Source: Zavarzinella formosa DSM 19928 (GTDB taxonomy: Bacteria > Planctomycetota > Planctomycetia > Gemmatales > Gemmataceae). From it: a stretch of 44,581 bases of DNA. The notes under the pieces are model-generated. The model was not told the DNA's origin, did not search any database, and worked only from the letters and a program-made list of their open reading frames with translations. Position 1 is the stretch's first letter. Each line of letters starts with the position of its first letter. This document shows positions 8,038-17,773 of the stretch, piece after piece. The stretch spans positions 63,148 to 107,728 of the forward strand of contig NZ_JH636441.1 in the NCBI RefSeq assembly GCF_000255705.1, given 5' to 3'. A program made the translations under genes and the position numbers.

Positions 8038-9933
8038 TCACTCCTGTGTCAGCACATGCACGCGCCCGGCAGAGAGGTTTTCCCAAGTTTTGGCCGCGGA
8101 TTGGCCGGGCCAGCGAACCATCACCTTGTCCGCGTGATCGGCCTTGCCCAACCCCACATGGACAATCAATTCGGACTGGCTGAGGTAGCCTCTCGCCCCG
8201 GTCACCATGCGTCTGATGACCTGGCCATTGGCCTCCACTTCGACCGTCGCCCCGATGGCCGAGCGGTTGCCGGTCTTGCCGTTGCCGCGAAGATCCAGCC
8301 GGAGCGAGTGGTTGTCCTTCGGGGAGTCATTTCGCAGCAAGCGGGCCGGGCCGCCGTTGGCGACGAGAATCACGTCGAGGTCGCCGTCGCCATCATAATC
8401 GAGATAGGCGCACCCGCGACCGACCATCGGCTTGAACAAATCTTCCCCGGCTTGGGCGGCCGTCACCGGTTCGTAGAAGCAAGCCTTGTTCCCGGTGTTC
8501 CAGTACAGTTGGGCCGGTTGGGCGTGTTGCTGGGTCGCCTGAATCTTGGCGATTTCCGGCTCGATGTGGCCGTTGCACACGAGCAGATCAAGCCGGCCGT
8601 CATTGTCGGCATCCATGAAGACGGTGCCGAACTTCAAGGCCGCCCGGCTGGGATACGACAGGCCGACGGTCACGGCCGAATCGGCGAAGAGGGGCTTGTT
8701 GTCCTTGGATTTGGTGACTTCAAGGAACGTCAGCGGCTCGGTGGCGAAGTTGGTGACGACCACCGCCGGCCGACGGGAGGCAAACTCGCCCCAGTCGATG
8801 CCCATGCCGGCTCGCGGCCGGCCTTCGTCCGCGTAGGCCGCCCCGCGGGATTCGCCGATCTCCTTGAAGACTCGTGTTCCGTTTGGCCCCGGTTGGTTGG
8901 AGAAGAAGAAGTTGCGAACGGAGTCGTTGGCCACCAACAAATCGGGCCAGCCGTCTTCGTCCGGGTCGCAAACGATCACTCCGAGACACTTGCCCGCCGC
9001 CCGCTTTCGGTCGGTCGCGGAGGTGCCCTCTTGTTGAAACACCTGAACGCCCGCCGTCGAAGACACATCTTCAAATCGTTTGCCGTCCACGTTGCGATAG
9101 AGCGTCGCCTGCGCCCCCTCGAACTGTTGCGGCCGGTTGAATGAACGTGACAATCCTTCCTGCGTCGAACTGATGGAGAGGTCGATGGCCGGGGACCATG
9201 TGACATAGTGGCAGACAAACAAGTCAAGCCGGCCGTCGTTGTCGTAGTCAACGAATGTGGCCGAACTGCCGAACGGGATCGGCGGCTTCCATTTCAAAAA
9301 CTCGTCTCGCGACACCATCGGTATCTCGCCCGCTCCGCCCACGCCCGCCTCGGCGGTCACGTCCATGAATCGCTTGCCGTCCACATTGCGGAACAGGTGA
9401 TGCCGGCCGACGCAGGAGACAAACACATCCGGCCGGCCGTCGTTGTCGAAATCGCCGACGGCCACGCCCATGCCATACATCGGAGCGCCCAACCCGGTGT
9501 CCGATGTCACGTCCTCGAATGTGCCGTCCCCCTTGTTACGATAAAGGGCCAACGTGGGCGCCGGGGCTTTTGAAAGTTCGCCCGGCCACCAACCGGAGTT
9601 GATGAACAGGATGTCCGGCTTGCCGTCGCCGTCGTAGTCCAGCACGGCGACGCCGCCACCCATCGTCTCGGGCAGGAGCTTCACCCCGGAGTTGCCGGAT
9701 TGATGCGTGAAGGCGATGCCGGCGGATTTCGTCACATCGGTGAACGGAATCGGCGGCACCGGGACCGACTGCCGGGGCTGCGCGGTGTTGGGGACCACGA
9801 CCACCGGCGGCGGCGCCTCTTTGCGGAACGCCCGGCTGATGGCATAGCCCCCCGCGCCAAGAGCCACGAGAGCGATGACAATGATGACCGGTCGGCGGCC
9901 GATGCCAATCCGGCGATGGAGATTCGCTTGCAT
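8038..9933 (-). CDS. CRTAC1-type FG-GAP/ASPIC-UnbV membrane-anchored protein (copy a)
   Basis: This 631-residue protein has a transmembrane anchor at about 12-35, then FITDVTKSAG-like entry sequence and FG-GAP/VCBS repeats with DxDxDG calcium sites (DYDGDGKPDILF, DFDNDGRPDVFV, DYDNDGRLDLFV, DPDEDGWPDLLV, DADNDGRLDLLV, DYDGDGDLDVIL). A C-terminal ASPIC/UnbV domain carries GARGYLSQSE, VHVGLG and VRWPG. It lacks the Cys pair seen in copies b, c and d: the equivalent stretch before PQQFEG has none. It lies 28 nt after the cytochrome gene and 10 nt before the TPR gene on the same strand. It is presumably extracytoplasmic; function is unknown. Confidence 0.85.
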   Translation of the reverse strand: MQANLHRRIGIGRRPVIIVIALVALGAGGYAISRAFRKEAPPPVVVVPNTAQPRQSVPVPPIPFTDVTKSAGIAFTHQSGNSGVKLLPETMGGGVAVLDYDGDGKPDILFINSGWWPGELSKAPAPTLALYRNKGDGTFEDVTSDTGLGAPMYGMGVAVGDFDNDGRPDVFVSCVGRHHLFRNVDGKRFMDVTAEAGVGGAGEIPMVSRDEFLKWKPPIPFGSSATFVDYDNDGRLDLFVCHYVTWSPAIDLSISSTQEGLSRSFNRPQQFEGAQATLYRNVDGKRFEDVSSTAGVQVFQQEGTSATDRKRAAGKCLGVIVCDPDEDGWPDLLVANDSVRNFFFSNQPGPNGTRVFKEIGESRGAAYADEGRPRAGMGIDWGEFASRRPAVVVTNFATEPLTFLEVTKSKDNKPLFADSAVTVGLSYPSRAALKFGTVFMDADNDGRLDLLVCNGHIEPEIAKIQATQQHAQPAQLYWNTGNKACFYEPVTAAQAGEDLFKPMVGRGCAYLDYDGDGDLDVILVANGGPARLLRNDSPKDNHSLRLDLRGNGKTGNRSAIGATVEVEANGQVIRRMVTGARGYLSQSELIVHVGLGKADHADKVMVRWPGQSAAKTWENLSAGRVHVLTQE

Positions 9934-9961
9934 GAGATCCCGAAAGGGGCCGTTGGCCCGG

Positions 9962-12900
9962 TCACTTGGTTGGGGGGAGATTGCCTGTCTTCAAAATCGC
10001 GTCCCGGTGGGCCGGGGTGGTGGGGTAGATCACCCGTTCGCGGGCGGCATAGTTGGCGACCGGGTTCTTCTCCCGGTATATCCGGGTGGCGTTCGATTGC
10101 GCCAGTTCATCCGGCTTGAAGATGCCGTGGGCCGCGCGATGCAGAGACGCCAGCGCCCCGGCGAGCGATGCCTTTAGCTCGGGGTCTTTCTCGGCATGGT
10201 AAGCGGCCATGAATTTGGGCCGATATTCTCTGACAATTGGCAACGCCGGTTCTTTGGTGTTCGGGAAGCTCTCCGCGAAACTGGTCGCCGCTTCCAAACG
10301 GGCGTCCCGGCTCCCCTTCGCGTCGGTGGCGGCCATTGCCAGATCGGCCATCGGCTTGAGGCCGTCGGTCGGCCCGCCGGTTCGTCCGTCGGCCAGCCGG
10401 GAATAACTGCGGGCGAGCAAGTCGTGGGTTTCCACGTCTTCCGAATCGAGGGCCAGCACCCGCTCACCCGCCTTGACCGCCTTGGTCAGGTAATCCCGCT
10501 GCTCCGCAGAACCGGCTTGTTCATATTGGCTTCGTTTGAAGAGCCGGTTGGCGAGCCTTGCCCAGATGACGTAATCCTTGGTAAAGTCGAATTTGCGGTC
10601 GCCCGGCTGGTTGTCCGGGTCGAGCAATCGCTCCAAGTCGGCAATCGCCGCGTCGAGGTGTTCCCGGCTGGTGGCCGTCTCGCCGTTGACAACGGCGGTG
10701 AACCACGCCCGCGTCCACCAAGCGGCCGGAACTTCGCACTCGCCGGACGCCTTGAGTTGGGCGGCGGCTTCGTCGAACCGCCCTTCCTCGATGAACACAC
10801 GAGCCAGGTTGACGTGAGCGTTCGGAGTGCCGTCCTTGTCTCCCAGCGCCAGCAACGCCTTGAACGCTTCCTCGGCCTGCTTGTAATGCCCACGTTTGGC
10901 GGTGACTCCGCCTTCGAGCAACTCGCCGATGCCGTAATCGTTCCAGCGTTGCCAGCCCGGTTTTATCGGGGAGGTTTGGGCCGGCACATTCTCGGCGACG
11001 CCCTCCACGGGCAATGTCATCTTGTCCACGCACACATCCACGACGGGAAGCGTCGGCGGTTCTTTCCCTTCATGGACAAGTTTCATGTACTCGTAATCAA
11101 ATTTGCGATAGCGCACTCTCGCGGTCAGCTCCACGGCTTCCTTGATATCGGCCGGGACATCAATCCGGTAATGGGCCACGGCCGCCGCACCCGGCGGGAT
11201 TTGCTTGTCGTACAAGGGTGTAAAAATGTCCTGCGGATTGCGGCGGTTAATGCGGTTCCCGTTGCGATCAAGCATGTGGACATTAATCTGATGGGACCAC
11301 GGATCAAGCGGCCCGGCGGTGCCATCCCGCAGGGCGCCGTTGCGGGCGAACTCTTTCCCGCCGCTACTGGCTTGGAAGTCCACCCAAATCTCGTTGGAAT
11401 CGACCGTTCCCTGCGAGAACGGGTGCCCGACGCCGAGCGTGCGGATCACGACTTCGATCAGGTACGATTGGCCCGGTTTGAGCTTCGGGAGTTGCGGCCG
11501 CAGCGGGGCGATCAGCGCGGCGGTGTCGGTCGTCGCCCCCGGCTTGAGGCCGAAGATATCGATGCGGATTTTCTTGTCGCTGCCATCCTCGGCCTTGCCG
11601 CGGAGGTAGTCCGCGTGCATGTCGATGGTCTTCTGGAATTCATCCGCATGGTCCTTGTATCGGGCGTCGAACTTCAGCAATTCAAACAACCCCGTGTTGC
11701 CGCCGGGGAAGCGATGGTTGTGGACTTTTCGTGTGCCGGTCCCGTCGAAGTCCTTCGCCCCGAAATCGCCGCTCGGCTTCAGCGGCATGTGGCAGGAGGC
11801 ACAGTTCTCCTTCGCCTGGGCCGGATAGTAAAACGACCGCACTCCGTGGCCGGAGACGCCGCTGAGGAGGTACGTGTCGTAATGGTTCTGGCCTCGCAGG
11901 AACTCCTTGTAGTGGTTGAGTTCCGAAGGAAGGCTCACCTTATGGCAGGTCGCGCAGAACTCGGCCGTTTTGTGGAACGGCTTCAGAAAAGTCTGCTTGT
12001 GAAAGTCCGGCTTGGCCTTCACGATTTGATTGTTGATCCACTGCAACGGTGCCGATTTGCTGGTGGCGAACGGATAGTGCGCCGGTTCGGCGATGGTGAA
12101 ATCCGCGTTGCCGATGGTGCTGTTCACGTTGGTGATTGCGTGGCAGGCCGTGCAGGTGATGCCGGCGTGGGCGGTCTGGTGGTTGACGTCATCGAACTTC
12201 GGATCGTCAAACGCCCCGCTAAAGAACGGCACGGGATCATGACACCCGGCGCACCACCGGGACGATTTCACGCTGCCATCCTTCTCCAAGCCGACCTTTC
12301 GCGTTTCCCGCACGCTGAACAGGTAAGCGGGGTTGTTGAACGAGCTAAACTTGTGCGAGGAGTGGAAGTGATCGTTGGCGATGTCCTGATGGCATTTGGT
12401 GCAATACTCGTCCATCATCAGCACATCGGCCGAGATGAACTTGCCGTCGGCGGTCTTGGCCATCGACGGCTCGAAGTATTTGGCCCCTTCCTTCGGGCCT
12501 TCGCGATACCAAGTCTGCGGGTCTTGCGAGTGCATGGCGATCATGGCGACGGTGAACGTGCCGACGCCGCCTCCCCACCATTTGGCGTATCCCCATTTGA
12601 TGCGAGGCCCGGCCTTCCGGTGTGTCACATACAGCGAGATGCAGGACACCGGGACAAGGACGTGCAGCCAGTAAATGACGCTTCGGGGAATCGATCCGGT
12701 CGGGAGTTGCGGCAGACCTTCCAGTTGCACCAAGGCAAATCCGGTGGCGATGATGACCGCCCCGGCGATCAGAAGCATGATCCCCGTGCGGACAGCCACA
12801 CGGTTTGTTCGTTTGCGGGCGTTGACATAGTGAATTGCCCCGAACAACAAGAACGGCAGCGTGCCAACCACGCCGATGACCGGATGCGCCAGGAACATCC

Positions 12901-13075
12901 ACAGGGAAAAAGGCGTTGTGTAGCTTTGAGGGCTGTTGGACCAGTTCAACAGCGACAACCCGGCCAGATAGAAGCCGGTTGCCCCCAGCAGGGCGAAGCC
13001 GCCGAAGACCATGTACAACAGGATGCGGAGCTTCGGTCCCACGGTGGGGACGTATTTTTTTGGAGAGAGAGCCAT
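9962..13075 (-). CDS. Membrane cytochrome: b-type-like helical bundle, five c-type heme motifs and TPR tail
   Basis: This 1037-residue protein is first of the four-gene minus operon. The ATG at 13075 (MALSPKKYVP) is preferred to an in-frame TTG 15 nt earlier. Residues about 15-181 contain five predicted transmembrane helices. Histidines at 64, 82, 138 and 152 sit in or next to helices and could bind b-heme (inference). Five CxxCH c-heme motifs begin at residues 225 (CTKCH), 275 (CAGCH), 308 (CTACH), 374 (CATCH) and 425 (CASCH), resembling cytochrome c554/doubled-CxxCH proteins. A beta-rich region spans about 500-700, then TPR-like repeats from about 725 to 950. It probably moves electrons between the quinone pool and periplasmic partners. 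No terminal reductase catalytic motif was recognised. Confidence 0.82.
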   Translation of the reverse strand: MALSPKKYVPTVGPKLRILLYMVFGGFALLGATGFYLAGLSLLNWSNSPQSYTTPFSLWMFLAHPVIGVVGTLPFLLFGAIHYVNARKRTNRVAVRTGIMLLIAGAVIIATGFALVQLEGLPQLPTGSIPRSVIYWLHVLVPVSCISLYVTHRKAGPRIKWGYAKWWGGGVGTFTVAMIAMHSQDPQTWYREGPKEGAKYFEPSMAKTADGKFISADVLMMDEYCTKCHQDIANDHFHSSHKFSSFNNPAYLFSVRETRKVGLEKDGSVKSSRWCAGCHDPVPFFSGAFDDPKFDDVNHQTAHAGITCTACHAITNVNSTIGNADFTIAEPAHYPFATSKSAPLQWINNQIVKAKPDFHKQTFLKPFHKTAEFCATCHKVSLPSELNHYKEFLRGQNHYDTYLLSGVSGHGVRSFYYPAQAKENCASCHMPLKPSGDFGAKDFDGTGTRKVHNHRFPGGNTGLFELLKFDARYKDHADEFQKTIDMHADYLRGKAEDGSDKKIRIDIFGLKPGATTDTAALIAPLRPQLPKLKPGQSYLIEVVIRTLGVGHPFSQGTVDSNEIWVDFQASSGGKEFARNGALRDGTAGPLDPWSHQINVHMLDRNGNRINRRNPQDIFTPLYDKQIPPGAAAVAHYRIDVPADIKEAVELTARVRYRKFDYEYMKLVHEGKEPPTLPVVDVCVDKMTLPVEGVAENVPAQTSPIKPGWQRWNDYGIGELLEGGVTAKRGHYKQAEEAFKALLALGDKDGTPNAHVNLARVFIEEGRFDEAAAQLKASGECEVPAAWWTRAWFTAVVNGETATSREHLDAAIADLERLLDPDNQPGDRKFDFTKDYVIWARLANRLFKRSQYEQAGSAEQRDYLTKAVKAGERVLALDSEDVETHDLLARSYSRLADGRTGGPTDGLKPMADLAMAATDAKGSRDARLEAATSFAESFPNTKEPALPIVREYRPKFMAAYHAEKDPELKASLAGALASLHRAAHGIFKPDELAQSNATRIYREKNPVANYAARERVIYPTTPAHRDAILKTGNLPPTK

Positions 13076-13169
13076 CGATTTTCCCAACAATTATCCGCAA
13101 GCTCGTCGGTCACGTGAGATGAATGTAAGTAGGTTAACCGTCCGCGAATCGTGCAGCAAGGCAAAAGAA
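13076..13169. promoter_or_regulatory. Divergent promoter region, cytochrome operon / nitrilase
   Basis: This 94-nt gap separates the start codons of two divergent genes, so promoters for both must lie in or near it. It holds GTAAGTAGGTTAACCG around 13123-13140. I see no clean -35/-10 pair or long palindrome, so the call rests on gene orientation. Confidence 0.4.
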
Positions 13170-14168
13170 ATGACTTCGCGTTATTTGGCCGCCGCCTGTC
13201 AGACGGATTTTTCCAACCCGGCCACCCGTGCCGAGATCCCGGATCGCGTCAGCCACATGCTCGCCACCATCGAGCGGGCCGTCGTTGGTTATCGGCCGTT
13301 CGGGGATGTGCGATTGGTCGTCTTCCCGGAATTTGCGCATGCCGCCCCGGTGTACGAAACGGTGCAAGAACTCACCGACAAACTGGCGGTGGAACTCCCC
13401 AACGAGCATACCGACTGCTATGTCCGCGCGGCCAAGATCCACAACGTCTTCATTCAAACCGGCTCTTTTCTCGAAACGGACGCCCGTTTTCCGGGGCATG
13501 TGTTCAACACCACCTGCCTGATCGGCCCGGACGGCCTGCTCTCGAAGTATCGCAAGGTCCATCCGTGGGTGCCGTGGGAGGTGCATTCCAGCCCGCATGA
13601 CATTTCCGATTACCCCGATCCGATGTTTCCGGTGACAGAGACCGAGATCGGCCGGCTTGGCTGCGCCATCTGCTACGACTGGCTGTTCCCCGAAGCGATC
13701 CGCGAACTGGCGTTGCAAGGGGCCGATGTGCTGATCCGTGTGTCGGCCTACATGGACCCGTGGGGGGCGACGACGCCGATGGATTGGTGGACGGTGGTGA
13801 ACCGCTGCCGGGCCATCGAAAACCTCGCCTATGTGGTCGCCGCCAATCAGGCGGCGCGGGCCAGCCACTACCCGCCGTTTTCCTGGCCGGGTGGCAGCAT
13901 GATCGTCGATTATGATGGCCGTCTGCTGGCGCAAGCCGACCCCGGCCCGACGGAAAAAATCGTTGTTGCCCCCATTGATATTGCCGCGTTGCGGGCTGAA
14001 CGGGAACGCCGGATCGGCCATCAGATGCTCGCCCACCGGCGCCCGGAAGCGTATCCGCTGGCCGGGCGTTCCATGTATCGCCATCCCGGCCACCCGCTGA
14101 CGGTGGAAGGAAACAACGCGGCCACGGCGGCGGCGATCAGTCGGCTGGTCAGCGGCCGCCAGACCTAA
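13170..14168 (+). CDS. Carbon-nitrogen hydrolase (nitrilase superfamily)
   Basis: This 332-residue enzyme starts at the ATG at 13170 (MTSRYLAAACQTDF); the sequence further upstream lacks family features. The catalytic triad is visible: Glu54 in VVFPEFAH, Lys129 in SKYRKVHPW and Cys168 in GCAICYDWLFPEAIREL. The family hydrolyses or condenses amide or nitrile C-N bonds. After the Cys come IRVSAYMDPWG and NRCRAIENLAYVVAANQ, as in amidase and ureidopropionase branches; the substrate cannot be read from sequence. No signal peptide is evident, so it is cytosolic. The TPR-CRTAC1 gene follows after 17 nt on the same strand, suggesting one transcript. Confidence 0.88.
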   Translation: MTSRYLAAACQTDFSNPATRAEIPDRVSHMLATIERAVVGYRPFGDVRLVVFPEFAHAAPVYETVQELTDKLAVELPNEHTDCYVRAAKIHNVFIQTGSFLETDARFPGHVFNTTCLIGPDGLLSKYRKVHPWVPWEVHSSPHDISDYPDPMFPVTETEIGRLGCAICYDWLFPEAIRELALQGADVLIRVSAYMDPWGATTPMDWWTVVNRCRAIENLAYVVAANQAARASHYPPFSWPGGSMIVDYDGRLLAQADPGPTEKIVVAPIDIAALRAERERRIGHQMLAHRRPEAYPLAGRSMYRHPGHPLTVEGNNAATAAAISRLVSGRQT

Positions 14169-14185
14169 TCTCTCCGAGCCTCCAC

Positions 14186-17100
14186 ATGCCAACCAAACGC
14201 TGGCGTTTTCGCTTCCTCATTCTCTCGATCCTGCTCGTCGTCGCCGTGGCGGCGGTGATCTGGTGGAAGCCTTGGAAAAAATCCGACAAACCGCCGTCTG
14301 TGGACATGGAGGAAATCGCCCTGTTGAACAACCGGGGTGTCGGCCTGATGGAGCAAATGTCGGCGACGAAATACCAGCAGGCGGCCGAAGTGTTTCAGGA
14401 AATCGTCCAGAAGGCTCCCGAGTGGAAACCGGGGAAAATCAATCTCGGCATCGCCCTGTTGAACACCGCCGAACCGGCCAATCTCGACCGGGCCATCGCC
14501 ATCTTCAAGGAGATTCTGGCGGCCGATCCCGATGATCCTTACGCCCATTACAACCTCGGCATCATTCTCGTTTACCGGAATGAGATCGCGGAGGCGGCTC
14601 CGCATTTTGAAGCTGTTGTTCGTGTCGATCCCGGCGATGCTCATTCGTGGTACAACCTCGGCATGGCTCATCCCAAAGGCCGGGAATCCCCCGAGGCCAA
14701 GGAATGCCTGGAGCGGGCGTTGAAACTGAACCCGTATCTGAACGCCGCCCGTTACGCTCTGGCGATGCACCCTCACGAACGCGACGACAAAACAACCACC
14801 GCTCTGTTGGCTGAAAAGCAGGCGCTGGAAGAGGCGAACTGGGAGGCCGAGTATCGAATCGTTTACACCGAGATGGGCAAATACGCCGAGGTGATCGGCC
14901 GGGCGCCCGGCAAAACTCCGCCGGACATTGGCTCGTTGCCGATGTTCTCGGCCGAACCGAAACTTGTTGTTCAACTGGCCGCCGGTGCTCGCTGGGCGAC
15001 TCGTACTGATTTGATGCGAGCGCTGGCCCTGTCCGGCCCGGTTCTTGCTGCCGATCGTAATCGAGTAGGCGGGGCCATGACGTTGCTGGACTTTGACCAT
15101 GACGGCAAACCGGATGTGTTTCTCCCGATGGCCGTGATTGAAGACGGCCGTATCCGCAACTTGCTTTTGCACAACGAGGGGGGCCACTTCCGCGATGTGA
15201 CGAAGGAGTATGGCCTGTCGGGCAGTCCGGCATGTTCGGCCGTCTGTGTCGGCGATTTCGACAACGACGGATTCCCCGATCTGTTCCTCGGCGGCCCACG
15301 CCAAGTGGCCTTGTTTCGCAATCTGGCCGGCAAGGGATTCGCCGATGTGACCGCCACGGCCGGGTTGGACAAGTTGACCGGCCATTGCCGGTCCTGCCTG
15401 TGGGCCGATCTTGACCAAGACGGCGACCTTGATTTGGTGTTGGCGTTTGCCTCCGACACGGGCGAAGGGGCCGAGAACGGTTTGGTGGTGATGCTCAACG
15501 TCGGCGAGGCCCCTCCCGCCGGCCCGGCGGCGAAAGGTCCGGCTCCGCTGAAGATCCTGTTCAAACGATGCGAAACCATGCCCAAAGAAGTGACCAGTGT
15601 GCCGGCCACGCATGTCATGATCGCCGATCTTGACAATGACAAAGATGTGGATTTGCTGGTCACAACGGAGGGCCGTGTCCGCCCGGTTTTCAACGACCGG
15701 TTGCTCCGATTCCATGTTGGCCCGGCGGGACCGGCGGGCAAGGCGTGGTCCGGCAATCTGGCGCTGACCACCAAACGGAGTGATCGTTCCGATGTGCTGA
15801 CGCTTGCCACGGATGGCCCGCCGGTGCTGTTGTCGGGCGATGACACCCAAGCCGCCCCGAGATTTCAAGCCGAAACATTGGCCGCCCCCCGTTTGCTGCA
15901 AGCAACCGCCTTCGACATTGATTTGGATGGGTGGACCGACGCGGTTGGCCTGTCCGTCCCCGAGAATGGCAAGCCCGCCCGGCCGGTGCTTCTGCACAAT
16001 GAAGGGGGCAATCTGGCCTCGCGGGAAGACGCCTTCGGCCCGGCCGAGGGTTTCCCCCAGGACTTGGTGGCGATAGCCGCCGTGGACCTGGACGGCGACT
16101 GCCATCCCGACTTGCTCTATTGGTCCGAAGATTCGGGCCTTGGCTGGCGCCGAAACCTTGGGAACGGGAACCGGGCCATCCGTGTCGATCTCTCGGGGCG
16201 TCGGGAAAAAGCCTCGAATCTGCGCACCAACGGGGACGGCATTGGCAGCCGTGTTTGGGCGTTGGCGGGATCGGTCAACACCAGCGTCGAACATGTCACC
16301 CTGTCGTCCGGTCCCGGCCAGTCGTTGCTTCCGCTGACGCTGGGGATCGGCAGAGCCGATGTCGCCGCCGCGCTTCGCATCCGCTGGCCGGACGGCGTGG
16401 CCCAGGCGGAGCTTGACCGCACGGCGTGCGAGATTCAACGCTTGACGGAACTGAACCGCAAAGAAACCTCGTGCCCGGTCCTGCTGACATGGGATGGTGA
16501 ACGCTTCGTCTATGTGACCGATCTCCTCGGCGGCGGGGCAATCGGGGAAATGACCGCCGACGGTTCGGTCCGGCCGCCGAGGCCCGAGGAGTCTGCCCGC
16601 ATTGACGAAGGGTTTCTGCAACCCAAAGACGGCCATTATTTGCTGAAACTCGCGGAGCCGATGGACGAGGTGATGTATCTTGACCGCGTCCGGCTGACGG
16701 CCATCGATCATCCTCCCGAGTTAAAGGTTTTTCCGGACGAACGATTCGCCACCGCAGACCCGCCGCCGACGCAAGAATTGCTGGCCTTTCGACGATGGTT
16801 GCTTCCCAAAACCGCCCGCAACCATCGCGGAACAGACATGACGGCCCGACTGCGGGACAACGACGGCCGAACGGCGGATGAGTTTGCCCGACGTTCGTGG
16901 CTTGGGTTTGCCGAGGATCATCACGTCGAACTTGAATTTGGCGAGACAAACGCCAAGCCGGGCGAACGCTGGTTCCTCGTCCTCGCCGGGTGGACGGATT
17001 ACCCGTATCCCGAATCGATCTTCGCGGCCGACCAAGCCGGAGTGAAGATGCAAGCCCCGTTACTCGAACGGGCCAATGCCAAGGGTGAATGGGAACCCGT

Positions 17101-17761
17101 CGGTGAGATCGGCTTCCCGGCCGGTCTTCCCAAAACGATGACGGCCGAGGTAACGGGCAAACTCCCGGCTCCCGGCGGGAAATATCGCATTCGCACGAAC
17201 CTGCAAATCTACTGGGACCAGATCGCCCTTGCCCCGCTGGAGGCCATTCTCCCGGCCAACGAGCCAACACCCGGCCCGGCGAACATCACCGGCGTCCGTG
17301 TGCATCATGCGAAATTGACCGACGCCCGTTTGGCCCATCGCGGCTTCATGCGAGAAGTTCCGCCGGCCGGCCCGACCGATCCGGTGGCTTATGGTGATTC
17401 CAAAACCGAGGCGGTGGCCGTCACCAAATGGAAAGGAAAGCTCACCCGCACCGGAGACGTGACGGAATTGCTGGAAACAACAGATGACCGCCACGTGATC
17501 TGCGGCCCCGGCGACGAGGTGACGATCCGGTTTGATGCCAGCCTGCCCCCGCTCCCCGCCGGGTGGCAACGAACCTTCGTGTTGCGGACATGGGGTTATT
17601 GCAAAGACACCGCCCCGTTCACCGGCAGCGGCGGCTTCGTTCATCCGCTCCCGTTTCGGGCAATGCCAAAATATCCTTACGGCGACGACGTGAAAATTCC
17701 CCAAGCGTTGGCCGATTATGACCGGTTGTGGAACACACGACCGGCGATGGGGGGAAGGTGA
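14186..17761 (+). CDS. Large TPR + FG-GAP/ASPIC-UnbV protein with an extra C-terminal domain (copy e)
   Basis: This 1191-residue protein has a transmembrane anchor at about 9-28, then TPRs from about 45 to 240 (AIFKEILAADPDDPYAHYNL, AHSWYNLGMAHPKG). FG-GAP/VCBS calcium sites lie near residues 300 (DFDHDGKPDV), 355 (DFDNDGFPDL), 406 (DLDQDGDLDL), 479, 577 and 633. A divergent ASPIC/UnbV domain spans about 661-748, with GIGSRV and IRWPDG. A C-terminal part of over 400 residues, opening at about 761 with CPVLLTWDGERFVYVTDLLG, is absent from the four other copies and was not assigned to a named family. The product is likely exported. It follows the nitrilase by 17 nt and ends 12 nt from the convergent copy d. 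Confidence 0.85.
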   Translation: MPTKRWRFRFLILSILLVVAVAAVIWWKPWKKSDKPPSVDMEEIALLNNRGVGLMEQMSATKYQQAAEVFQEIVQKAPEWKPGKINLGIALLNTAEPANLDRAIAIFKEILAADPDDPYAHYNLGIILVYRNEIAEAAPHFEAVVRVDPGDAHSWYNLGMAHPKGRESPEAKECLERALKLNPYLNAARYALAMHPHERDDKTTTALLAEKQALEEANWEAEYRIVYTEMGKYAEVIGRAPGKTPPDIGSLPMFSAEPKLVVQLAAGARWATRTDLMRALALSGPVLAADRNRVGGAMTLLDFDHDGKPDVFLPMAVIEDGRIRNLLLHNEGGHFRDVTKEYGLSGSPACSAVCVGDFDNDGFPDLFLGGPRQVALFRNLAGKGFADVTATAGLDKLTGHCRSCLWADLDQDGDLDLVLAFASDTGEGAENGLVVMLNVGEAPPAGPAAKGPAPLKILFKRCETMPKEVTSVPATHVMIADLDNDKDVDLLVTTEGRVRPVFNDRLLRFHVGPAGPAGKAWSGNLALTTKRSDRSDVLTLATDGPPVLLSGDDTQAAPRFQAETLAAPRLLQATAFDIDLDGWTDAVGLSVPENGKPARPVLLHNEGGNLASREDAFGPAEGFPQDLVAIAAVDLDGDCHPDLLYWSEDSGLGWRRNLGNGNRAIRVDLSGRREKASNLRTNGDGIGSRVWALAGSVNTSVEHVTLSSGPGQSLLPLTLGIGRADVAAALRIRWPDGVAQAELDRTACEIQRLTELNRKETSCPVLLTWDGERFVYVTDLLGGGAIGEMTADGSVRPPRPEESARIDEGFLQPKDGHYLLKLAEPMDEVMYLDRVRLTAIDHPPELKVFPDERFATADPPPTQELLAFRRWLLPKTARNHRGTDMTARLRDNDGRTADEFARRSWLGFAEDHHVELEFGETNAKPGERWFLVLAGWTDYPYPESIFAADQAGVKMQAPLLERANAKGEWEPVGEIGFPAGLPKTMTAEVTGKLPAPGGKYRIRTNLQIYWDQIALAPLEAILPANEPTPGPANITGVRVHHAKLTDARLAHRGFMREVPPAGPTDPVAYGDSKTEAVAVTKWKGKLTRTGDVTELLETTDDRHVICGPGDEVTIRFDASLPPLPAGWQRTFVLRTWGYCKDTAPFTGSGGFVHPLPFRAMPKYPYGDDVKIPQALADYDRLWNTRPAMGGR

Positions 17762-17773
17762 AACTCTTCGCTT

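Noticed and set aside
10196-13117. Very long open frame on the plus strand opposite the cytochrome
   Set aside because: The minus strand has CxxCH motifs, membrane helices and a TPR tail, while the plus-strand translation is Arg/Gly/Val-rich without motifs. It is a GC-driven antisense shadow.
14165-16711. Long minus-strand frame opposite the TPR-CRTAC1 gene
   Set aside because: No domain or plausible start. The plus strand encodes TPR, FG-GAP and ASPIC domains in phase.
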